Source: Paraburkholderia adhaesiva (GTDB taxonomy: Bacteria > Pseudomonadota > Gammaproteobacteria > Burkholderiales > Burkholderiaceae). From it: a stretch of 64,000 nt of DNA. A program made the translations under genes and the position numbers. The notes beneath the pieces were generated by a model, which saw only the letters and a program-made list of their open reading frames with translations, had not been told where the DNA came from and searched no databases. Of this stretch, positions 1-6,274 are shown piece after piece; position 1 is the first letter of the stretch, and the number at the start of each line of letters is the position of its first letter. The stretch lies in the NCBI RefSeq assembly GCF_021390575.1, contig NZ_JAJEJQ010000001.1, positions 1,278,501-1,342,500 of the forward strand, read 5' to 3'.

Positions 1-1
1 T

Positions 2-628
2 CCGCCGGCACAAACCACCCACTTCGCCTCGATTACAGAACCGGCCAAGGTTGGCGAGATGCTGCGCGCGTTCGACGGCTTTACTGGCACGTTTCCAGTG
101 CTGTGTGCGCTCAGGCTCGCGCCCATGCTATTCGTGCGGCCCGGCGAGCTCAGGCAGGCTGAATGGACGCAGATCGATCTGGACAGGGGAGAGTGGCGCT
201 ATCGCGTCACGAAGACGAACACAGACCATCTCGTGCCGCTTGCCGCGCAAGCCGTGACGATCCTGCGCGAGCTGCAAGCCCTCACCGGGTCAGGCCGCTA
301 CGTGTTCCCTGGCGCGCGCGATCGCAAGCGTCCCATGAGCGAAGCGGCAGTCAATGCGGCCTTGCGGCGGCTCGGTTACGACACGCGCACCGAGATAACC
401 GGCCACGGTTTCCGCGCGATGGCGCGCACGATCTTGCACGAGGAGTTGGAGCAAAAACCGGAAGTGATCGAGCATCAGCTCGCGCACGCCGTCCCGGACA
501 ACCTTGGCGGCGCCTACAATCGCACGCGGTTCATCAAAGAGCGGCGCGCGATGATGCAGAAGTGGGCGGACTATCTCGACCGGCTCAAAGCCGGCGCCGA
601 AGTCATCCAGCTCAACGCGGCACGATAA
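2..628 (+). CDS. Tyrosine site-specific integrase, P4-family (5' end outside window)
   Basis: This is the C-terminal catalytic part of a tyrosine recombinase that integrates and excises the element. The reading frame is open from base 2, so the N-terminus lies to the left; 208 residues are visible. The catalytic residues can be seen in order: Arg in LFVRPGELR, the HxxR box in GHGFRAMA, the second His in HQLAH, and the Tyr nucleophile in GGAYNRTRF. The layout matches P4-type integrases, which usually sit just inside an attachment site in a tRNA 3' end. That site would therefore be expected left of base 1, but this is inference. It is the only long element gene on the + strand besides the secreted protein at 5786. 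Confidence 0.95.
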   Translation, partial: PPAQTTHFASITEPAKVGEMLRAFDGFTGTFPVLCALRLAPMLFVRPGELRQAEWTQIDLDRGEWRYRVTKTNTDHLVPLAAQAVTILRELQALTGSGRYVFPGARDRKRPMSEAAVNAALRRLGYDTRTEITGHGFRAMARTILHEELEQKPEVIEHQLAHAVPDNLGGAYNRTRFIKERRAMMQKWADYLDRLKAGAEVIQLNAAR

Positions 629-683
629 CGGCTGGCGTATGCAGCCCGGCACCTGAACAAACCTGAACATTCCCGGCAAACGA

Positions 684-706
684 AAAGCGCCCAAAGAAGG
701 CGCTTT
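684..706 (+). terminator. Probable terminator of the integrase gene
   Basis: An 8-bp stem (AAAGCGCC/GGCGCTTT) with a 7-nt loop follows the integrase stop by about 55 nt. The T tract after it is short, so intrinsic strength is uncertain. It also separates the integrase from the convergent leftward genes. Confidence 0.55.
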
Positions 707-741
707 CGGTCCTACGGCTGGCGGCGTATCCGCTCCCAGCC

Positions 742-879
742 TCACGTCTTTGGCGGCTCGCTCAGGGTCGCCAGTCGGCGGATTTTCAGCGCCATCACCA
801 GATAACGTGCCGTCCATCCGGAGATCGGCGTGTGACCCTTGACCCAGCGGCTCGCGGTGAGAATCGAGGTACTATCCAA
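742..879 (-). CDS. Small HTH-like protein or remnant
   Basis: A short frame of about 45 residues from a TTG codon reads ASRWVKGHTPISGWTARYL near its middle. This resembles the end of small phage-type helix-turn-helix proteins (RWxxGxTPIPxWaaxYL). No clear ribosome site precedes the TTG. An ATG (around 902-904) in a neighbouring frame would need a one-base shift to enter this frame, so the gene may be truncated or frameshifted. It would be last in the leftward run after the 1631-1002 gene. Confidence 0.35.
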   Translation of the reverse strand: MDSTSILTASRWVKGHTPISGWTARYLVMALKIRRLATLSEPPKT

Positions 880-1001
880 GCCGGCGGGCCCGAAACGTAG
901 TACCCGCCTCCGCCATGGCGAAAACGGGATGGGCTGCTGATGCGGGGTTTCCGGTTTCCCGACACAACAAAACCGGCCAGACACGGTTTTCCTCTCTCTC
1001 G

Positions 1002-1631
1002 CTACTGCCTTCGCTCGGCCTCGGCGAGCCAATCCACTTGTCCATAGCGGTACCCGGGCCATTCATTCGCAACGGTCGTTTCGCGTTTCAGAAGCCGTCG
1101 TGCAATCGCTGCCAGCAATGCGATGTCATCACGGGAACGCACTTCAATGGGGGCGATCAGGTCTACAGCCGTCGCCCACCGGTACAAACTGACGCGCATC
1201 GATGGGCGAATGTCCAAGTCAATACCGCTCCGCGTCAGCTCATCCTCACGCGCCCGCAACGCGTCGAAGTAGTCAGACCACGCGGGAGGGGTCCGGCCGC
1301 CGGCAATCCCAATAACCTTCTTTCTCGACCGGCCCAGCTTGCGGTATTTCTTCTCGCCGCCCTCGTGCCGCCAGTGCGGTGCAGGCGGCGGAATCTCTGC
1401 CTGTGCACGGTCTTCTATCGCGTTGCTGTACACGTATCGCGGATGTACCCAATGTACGATCACACGGCGGTCGTTCAGGATGAAGCCAACGTCATCCCAC
1501 CAGGACAGATCCTCCCTGCGTTCGTCCAAATAAGCGTGCGGAATACGCAGGCCGTTTTCAAGCCGCCATTGGTGGTTACGGTGATACTCGCGGGCCTTGT
1601 GCCGCAAGCTTTCGATGTGACGATTTTTCAT
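1002..1631 (-). CDS. Hypothetical element protein, 209 aa
   Basis: I do not recognise the family. The protein is rich in Arg and Trp, has no signal peptide or membrane segment, and carries a basic stretch (KKYRKLGRSRKKVIG) near residue 95. It is codirectional with the other leftward element genes and ends about 120 bp before the small HTH-like frame. The ATG at 1631 begins MKNRHIESLRHKAREYHRN. It is probably a phage-type accessory protein, but no function can be assigned. Confidence 0.65.
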   Translation of the reverse strand: MKNRHIESLRHKAREYHRNHQWRLENGLRIPHAYLDERREDLSWWDDVGFILNDRRVIVHWVHPRYVYSNAIEDRAQAEIPPPAPHWRHEGGEKKYRKLGRSRKKVIGIAGGRTPPAWSDYFDALRAREDELTRSGIDLDIRPSMRVSLYRWATAVDLIAPIEVRSRDDIALLAAIARRLLKRETTVANEWPGYRYGQVDWLAEAERRQ

Positions 1632-1704
1632 TCGTGGAATTTACCGTGATTGGGCGGGGCCTCGGAATTGTGACCTTAGACATTAAGTCGTCCGATGCTG
1701 CGCC

Positions 1705-2415
1705 TTATCGAAACACGTGACCATATCGAAGGAACAGATGTCGCTGCGACGGCCGCATATGGGCGCACACCCTCCGAAAGCGGTTAGGAGCGCACCGCCG
1801 TACCCACTTTCCGGCACGCGGCTGAAAGTCCGGTGGGATGCTTGCAACGGCGTCAAACACCGATGGCTGGCGGCGCACGGTGGCCTCTGCGCGGGCGAGC
1901 CGCGCATCGAGTGTGGTCGGCTGGATTGCGAAATACCGGGCAATCGCGCCGCTGTCACCGTCGAATTGGTCGAACACGTGGTAATAGGCTACCGCTTCGG
2001 AAAACTGGCCCGCAACAACCCTCGCGATTTCCGAGGCGTCGTCCTTAAGCTGCGCAGCGATTTGTGGCTCGTATTGCAGAGGGCTGGCTAGTCGCGCTGA
2101 GATGGAGTTCTCATGGAACTCGCCGTTGTCGTCACGCTCGTCTTGATCCAGCCGTACCGCGAAGCGCATTACCCGATTCACGAAGCGTCCGAACAGCTTG
2201 TGTAGCCGTGCAACAACCGATTCCTGCAGTTCAGTATCCTCCGGCTCGATTGTGCCGCCGCGTTCCGAACTGATCTCGTCGGCGATGATCCATGCCTCGC
2301 TCTTCAGATCGTCCACCGTGTATTCGCCCCGACTGAGCTTGGCGATATACCGGAGATGCCGGAGTATCGGAGCGATGAAGCGATCGAAGGAGGACTCGTC
2401 GTTCCGCTGGGCCAT
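1705..2415 (-). CDS. Hypothetical protein, weakly sigma-factor-like layout
   Basis: A 236-residue protein starting MAQRNDESSFDRFIAPILRH. An N-terminal helical stretch around residues 10-50 (LRYIAKLSRGEYTVDDLKSEA) and a later one near residues 150-175 (GAIARYFAIQPTTLDARLARA) loosely recall regions 2 and 4 of sigma-70-family proteins. This is a resemblance by eye, not a family assignment. It lies immediately left of the iteron-module array and is read away from it, so a promoter in or next to the array could drive it. Confidence 0.65.
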   Translation of the reverse strand: MAQRNDESSFDRFIAPILRHLRYIAKLSRGEYTVDDLKSEAWIIADEISSERGGTIEPEDTELQESVVARLHKLFGRFVNRVMRFAVRLDQDERDDNGEFHENSISARLASPLQYEPQIAAQLKDDASEIARVVAGQFSEAVAYYHVFDQFDGDSGAIARYFAIQPTTLDARLARAEATVRRQPSVFDAVASIPPDFQPRAGKWVRRCAPNRFRRVCAHMRPSQRHLFLRYGHVFR

Positions 2416-2702
2416 GGCATCACCTTTCCGGAGAGAGGACCGAGAAGGTGAACTTTGCCGGTATACCGATCCGTATCCTCGGCGCGTGAGCCATAAACCT
2501 GAGCCCGATCAAAAAAGTCGCTCCGAGCGGAGCGGCTTCACGTGCCCGTCTTTCCGGGCTGCCAGTTCGTGCTGTAGTGCGCCGGTATTCCCGGCCCCGG
2601 CGCGGGCGAATTATCAACGGTCGCCGTTGCAGGCGTCGCGGCGCGATGATAGCGCACGTGCATGTGCGCAGTGTTGGCGGGTCCTCGCCGTGTGCGGCGG
2701 CC
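2416..2702. other. Gene-free stretch leading into the iteron array
   Basis: I see no convincing gene here. It contains the upstream region of the 2415-1705 gene, a CTCCGAGCGGAG palindrome near 2521, and GTGC-rich short inverted repeats near 2650-2672 (GCGCACGTGCATGTGCGC). The latter may be a degenerate first module of the array that follows. Confidence 0.5.
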
Positions 2703-2756
2703 GGGTTTTTTCCCTCCGATCGCCTTTTTTATAGACGAAAAAAACCCCTGCTTTCG

Positions 2757-2792
2757 GTGCGAACCTGAGTGTGAACCTCGAAGGTGCGAACC
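2757..2792 (+). repeat. Iteron triplet, core CGA
   Basis: GTGCGAACC at 2757 and 2784 with GTGTGAACC at 2769; start spacing is 12 and 15 nt. A GCCTTG/CAAGGC hairpin follows at about 2801-2818. Confidence 0.75.
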
Positions 2793-2912
2793 AGCGCGCA
2801 AGCCTTGTCCAGCAAGGCGTTCAGCCCGCAGGGGGCCGCAGTGGAACAGGGCCGCCAGCACTCACCGCGGGGGAGTTTTTTCCGTTCCCTCTTTTCTGGA
2901 ACCCCGTTTTCG

Positions 2913-2948
2913 GTGGTAACCAAGCTGGTAACTGTGCGAGTGGTAACC
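2913..2948 (+). repeat. Iteron triplet, core GTA
   Basis: GTGGTAACC at 2913 and 2940 with CTGGTAACT at 2925; start spacing is again exactly 12 and 15 nt, followed by AGC. Confidence 0.8.
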
Positions 2949-3069
2949 AGCCCCCCAGCCTTATGCGGTGGGCATTTGTGTCGCGTCAGGTTGTGACGAC
3001 TGGCGCGTGAGGCCGGGGTTATTTCCGCCAGCAGCCCCTTTTTATAGACGAAAAAACCCCCGGTATCTG

Positions 3070-3106
3070 TACGTACTAGCGCCCGTGCGTACCGGCGTGC
3101 GAATCC
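3070..3106 (+). repeat. Degenerate iteron group, core CGT
   Basis: GTGCGTACC at 3085, a related GTGCGAATCC at 3097 and a TACGTAC element near 3070. Order and spacing are less regular than in the other modules. Confidence 0.5.
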
Positions 3107-3214
3107 ACGACCATCGGGGCTTTCAGCCCGATTGGGGCAGTCATGGGAGAGGTCCGCCGGCACGGCCTGTGAGGGAGTTTTTTTCGTTCGCTGTTTCCGG
3201 AAAGCCCAATTTTC

Positions 3215-3250
3215 GTGGATACCGGCGTGGATACCAGACTAACGGATACC
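3215..3250 (+). repeat. Iteron triplet, core GAT
   Basis: GTGGATACC at 3215 and 3227, ACGGATACC at 3242; starts 12 and 15 nt apart, followed by AGC and a GGCC...GGGC small hairpin. Confidence 0.8.
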
Positions 3251-3434
3251 AGCCGCGCGGCCTTATCCCGTGGGCGTTTGCGCCGTTTCAGGCGGCGACG
3301 GCCGACGCGGGCGGCGGAGTTTCTTTCCTTTCCCGCCTTCTTTAATAGGGGAAAAAAACTCCCTCGGACCATCGCGCGGAATTAGCGAGCCGGTACAAAT
3401 CAAGCGCGGCCGCTCGAACTTATTCGGCGTTTCT

Positions 3435-3533
3435 GCGGACTTTCGAATCCGCCTCAACCTTCGCGTGAGGCAAGTCCACCAAGGCTTTCGCGGATTTGTC
3501 CGCTGCGGATTTATTCGGCTTTATGCGGACTTA
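3435..3533. repeat. GCGGA(C/T)TT repeat cluster
   Basis: Four copies of GCGGACTT/GCGGATTT start at 3435, 3490, 3505 and 3525, with TTATTCGGC at 3420 and 3511. They lie between the GAT and GCA triplets and may be a diverged module. Confidence 0.5.
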
Positions 3534-3804
3534 TCTCGGCTGGCGGTTCGCACGTGGAAGGAGCGTTTTCCGTGGCAACCACATGGCAACCTCGGGCATG
3601 GCAACCAGCGCCCGGAAGGCCGTTTCCGTGGATACCTGAGCGGATACCACGTCCGCCAGCCGTTACCGATTCTGCAACAGTTGGAACAGGTACACGGCTA
3701 TGGTGCGCGCCTACTGCGCACTTATTCTCGCGCTGCGCTTGCACCCGGTCGCACTCCGCGTAGTGGGCTTTCAGCCGTCGCCGTTTCTCTGTGTCAGTCG
3801 TCAT
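3511..3804 (-). CDS. Possible small protein whose 3' half overlaps iterons
   Basis: The frame starts at an ATG preceded by a GAGGCG ribosome-site-like stretch and reads MTTDTEKRRRLKAHYAECDR. The first ~30 residues look like an ordinary charged small protein. The rest is coded by the iteron triplets and is Gly/Cys/His-rich low-complexity sequence. This recalls the iteron-overlapping starts and ends of genes in P4-type elements. Without homology evidence it may equally be non-coding. Confidence 0.4.
   Translation of the reverse strand: MTTDTEKRRRLKAHYAECDRVQAQRENKCAVGAHHSRVPVPTVAESVTAGGRGIRSGIHGNGLPGAGCHARGCHVVATENAPSTCEPPAEISPHKAE
3572..3648 (+). repeat. Iteron triplet, core GCA, plus GAT pair
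   Basis: GTGGCAACC at 3572 and ATGGCAACC at 3583 and 3598 (spacing 11 and 15), then GTGGATACC at 3628 and GCGGATACC at 3640 (spacing 12). They lie inside the 3' part of the possible gene at 3511-3804. Confidence 0.75.
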
Positions 3805-4190
3805 GGTGTTCGCCTCAGTCTGCGCGCCCATGTCCGATGCGCTGCTCGCGCGCGCGTGATGGACTGCAAAATTCGGGGTGGCGGCCGAATCAGCCCGCCA
3901 GCCATGTCGCTAGCGTGCGCTCGTTCTCAGGTGATCCGTCGATTAGGCCCACATACATTCGGGGCCCGGCTGGGTGTTCGTGGCGGCGCACCGCTACCGG
4001 GAGACCGCGTAGGGGGGCGTGGGTGCGTACCGGGATTCGCAACCCGGCGGTGGGACTCGCGCCATCAGCCGATCAGGGCGGCGTCGAGCGAGCCATCGGC
4101 CAACGTGGCGAGCCCTCCGAGCAGTTGTCTCGGCCTACGAATTCGCGAATCGAACCATCGTCGCCGACGCTACACGGCACGGAGATTTGC
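3805..4190. other. Gene-poor stretch, 386 bp
   Basis: I see no supported gene here. A further GTGCGTACC copy at 4023 shows that iteron-like sequence continues beyond the main array. Confidence 0.45.
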
Positions 4191-4850
4191 TCATACCTCC
4201 ACATCCCCAAGGTTCGGGGGTTGCCGCGCGTCTCGAAAGAGGAAAGGAAATTCAGCGGCTGATCCTGCCTGAAGTTTTTCGTAAAGGCGTTCATCACCAT
4301 ATGCCTTTGCTTCCTCATGGGTCGCCAGGTCAAGGCAATAGTTTGTGCCTTCGTGTACTGCATAGATTATCCAGTCGCCCGTCAGGCGGCGCTCGCTCGC
4401 GCGTTCTTTGTACGCTCCAAACGTCAGCCGGTGGGCGAGTACAGCTTGCCAGCGCGCTGGATGGTTGCCGTGCTCACGCGCAACTTCGTCGATTAACTGA
4501 TCGAAGGCCTTGTTTCCGCCGCCCCTCACATTCCAACGAAGGTTAATGTTCCGCACCAAATGATGCGCAGAAAAGAAGTGCTTGTGCCAGAACCCGGACA
4601 AAGGAGCCTTCGTGAACGGGAGAGCGGCCTTAGTTAAAGTGTAGTCGCCGTTACCTTCGAGTTGATCGAGCTCGTGCAGCACTCCAAATGGGTCGAAGTG
4701 CCGGTCTGCCATGCTTAACAGTCTGAACGCGAGAGCAAGACTTACCCGATTGGCATAGGGGCGTCCCATCAATGCCTCTGCCTTTATTGCTGCAACCTTC
4801 TCTGGCGTCAGGCGAACCCAAATCCCTTGCTCTGACTTGTGTTCTTTCAC
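4191..4850 (-). CDS. Hypothetical element protein, 219 aa
   Basis: I chose the GTG at 4850 because GGAGG lies seven bases upstream; a TTG at 4913 would add 21 residues without a ribosome site. The protein begins VKEHKSEQGIWVRLTPEKVA. A central HKHFFSAHHLVRNINLRW stretch and a C-terminal ATHEEAKAYGDERLYEKL region are the most distinctive parts. There is no signal peptide or membrane helix. Base composition is slightly more AT-rich than the neighbours. The family is not recognised. Confidence 0.7.
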   Translation of the reverse strand: MKEHKSEQGIWVRLTPEKVAAIKAEALMGRPYANRVSLALAFRLLSMADRHFDPFGVLHELDQLEGNGDYTLTKAALPFTKAPLSGFWHKHFFSAHHLVRNINLRWNVRGGGNKAFDQLIDEVAREHGNHPARWQAVLAHRLTFGAYKERASERRLTGDWIIYAVHEGTNYCLDLATHEEAKAYGDERLYEKLQAGSAAEFPFLFRDARQPPNLGDVEV

Positions 4851-4909
4851 TCCGTGTCCTCCATTAAGCGGCTGGCGATACACCACAATGTGACGGTGTT
4901 CTCTAGCAG

Positions 4910-5020
4910 TCAAAGCAAACGGCGATTCGGCATGACCACGCTACGTGAGGTCTGGTGATTTTCTAAGAGTCCGGCCGCCGCGAGCCTGCGTCCGATTGCA
5001 TTCCACGCGGCCTGAGTCAC
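4910..5020 (-). CDS. Overlapping 36-aa frame (coupled ORF or shifted tail of previous gene)
   Basis: It starts at a GTG that overlaps the TGA of the 5580-5017 gene (GTGA) and reads VTQAAWNAIGRRLAAAGLLE. It has protein-like composition, which supports translation either through coupling or through a frameshift. Confidence 0.35.
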   Translation of the reverse strand: MTQAAWNAIGRRLAAAGLLENHQTSRSVVMPNRRLL

Positions 5021-5580
5021 GCCCAGCTCGCCGGTCTTGCTGTCTCCAGCCAGCGCCGGATGCTGGCGGCATTGCGGCTCACGGTGTGCGCGGGCACGTC
5101 GCAAAGCTCCGCGATATCAGCCAGGCTCCCGCGCGCACCGAACAGCTTCTTGATGATGGCCCGGCGTGCCTGCCGATGGGACAGCGTGTGCGAGTAGGTC
5201 ACTGCGGCGTCGGTCAGCCATTCGACGGCAGCGCGCCATTTCGCGCTGGGCGTCGTGCCGAGGCAGCACGGCGCACCACACTTGCACGGCAACGTGCGCG
5301 GGGCGGCGCTCACGACAAGCACCGCGAGATGGATCTCGGGCAACGCTTCAATGTGCCAGCAGATGATTCCGGCCTGCGCTGCGCCGTCCATGTCGACTAG
5401 GCCCATGCCGCGACCAATGGGCGTTTCGTCGACGTGCTTCGCGAGCGGTGTCGTGCCGTACTGCTGCGACGAGTAACACAGGGCGAAGCGCACCGCGTCG
5501 AATGCACTGCGGAAACGCGGCTCGGCGTCGGTGAGTGGTGCGCGCGTGCTGGCGGCGCGTTGCATGATGGTGGCGTCCAT
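5017..5580 (-). CDS. Phage-type DNA-binding protein with possible C-terminal frameshift
   Basis: A 187-residue protein with a Cys cluster (PCKCGAPCC) near residue 100 and a helix-turn-helix-like segment near 150-175 (GSLADIAELCDVPAHTVSRN). Similar proteins occur in Burkholderia prophages, and a regulatory role is inferred. The frame ends at 5017, but the next frame continues from the overlapping GTG with VTQAAWNAIGRRLAAAGLLE down to 4910, which looks like the natural end of such a protein. Either a tiny coupled gene or a frameshift explains this. Confidence 0.65.
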   Translation of the reverse strand: MDATIMQRAASTRAPLTDAEPRFRSAFDAVRFALCYSSQQYGTTPLAKHVDETPIGRGMGLVDMDGAAQAGIICWHIEALPEIHLAVLVVSAAPRTLPCKCGAPCCLGTTPSAKWRAAVEWLTDAAVTYSHTLSHRQARRAIIKKLFGARGSLADIAELCDVPAHTVSRNAASIRRWLETARPASWA

Positions 5581-5627
5581 AGGATCTACTCGGCGTAAAC
5601 TGACGGGCGCGATTGGTTGTTTGTCTG

Positions 5628-5656
5628 GCCGCCCTTCATCATGGGGCGGCTTTTTT
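5628..5656 (+). terminator. Intrinsic terminator, rightward
   Basis: The GCCGCCC/GGGCGGC stem is followed by six Ts. No rightward gene lies directly upstream, so it may block read-through toward the secreted-protein gene at 5786. Confidence 0.7.
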
Positions 5657-5785
5657 ATGTGCCGATGCTACAGGCAATTCAGCGACTTTGATCCGCGTCA
5701 GGTTCGAGGCGTCTGCCAATGTGATTCAGTTGACGGGTCGCCGGTTCGAACCGAGCATCGGCGCTTCTGACCACAGGGAGACATC

Positions 5786-6271
5786 ATGCTCAAACACGTT
5801 GCTATCGGGGTGTTGCTGGTCAGCATGGCCGCGTCGGTATCCGTTTCTGCGAACGCCCAAGAAACACGGTTTAAAACCGCAACTGAAGCACTTTCATGCA
5901 TCGCTGCCACCGACGCAAACCCGGGCACGTGTCCTTATCCGAACGAGCTCATGAGATCCGATCCTGCCTTCAGGCGCGCTTTCAACGCGACCGTGAACCG
6001 AGACAAAATCGAATTCATCATTCGACACGAGCAGCAGGAGGTTCCCGTAACGCCGGTTTCGATTAGCGGGCGTCCGTATATCTCCGGTTACATGAATCAG
6101 CGCTACGAATCAAACTTCCTGCTCTACATTTACCAGCCATCGCAAGATCGCGTAGCCGGTGCCTATGGCTCGAATGCACCTAGCGTGCCAGACACCCAAA
6201 TTCGTTGGGTTGGCGCGCCGTCCGAAGACGAAAAGCGATGGCTCAAAGGTCGCATCGCGAAAGGGTGGTGA
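5786..6271 (+). CDS. Secreted hypothetical protein (possible moron gene)
   Basis: A 161-residue protein with a clear Sec signal peptide (MLKHVAIGVLLVSMAASVSV, cleavage likely after SANA). The mature part has four dispersed Cys/Pro-rich positions and no domain I recognise. The ATG at 5786 follows an AGGGAG ribosome site. It is oriented against its neighbours and ends three bases before the stop of the convergent tape-measure gene. Opposite orientation, its own leader region and export suggest a moron-type cargo gene; this is inference. Confidence 0.75.
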   Translation: MLKHVAIGVLLVSMAASVSVSANAQETRFKTATEALSCIAATDANPGTCPYPNELMRSDPAFRRAFNATVNRDKIEFIIRHEQQEVPVTPVSISGRPYISGYMNQRYESNFLLYIYQPSQDRVAGAYGSNAPSVPDTQIRWVGAPSEDEKRWLKGRIAKGW

Positions 6272-6274
6272 ACT

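Larger units (their letters stand above)
2703..3667. repeat. Composite iteron-module array (about 150-bp period)
   Basis: At least four consecutive modules of roughly 143-170 bp, followed by a more diverged fifth block. Each module carries three copies of a 9-mer GTG-NNN-ACC, usually with starts 12 and then 15 nt apart, followed by AGC. A small hairpin around GCCTT...GGC and a T-tract/A-tract inverted repeat follow. The central NNN differs between modules but is kept within one: CGA (2757, 2769 as TGA, 2784), GTA (2913, 2925, 2940), CGT (3085; neighbours degenerate), GAT (3215, 3227, 3242), GCA (3572, 3583, 3598). An extra GAT pair sits at 3628 and 3640. P4 phage has a cis replication region made of direct repeats carrying iterons, so a replication role is one reasonable inference. 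Confidence 0.75.

Noticed and set aside
2757..3648. CRISPR-like array
   Set aside because: The repeats are only 9 bp, differ between modules and have no constant spacer/repeat layout; no cas genes are present.
5735..5772. tRNA-like T-arm (GGTTCGAACC) suggesting a tRNA or attachment site
   Set aside because: The flanking bases do not form a T-stem or acceptor, and no anticodon arm precedes it.
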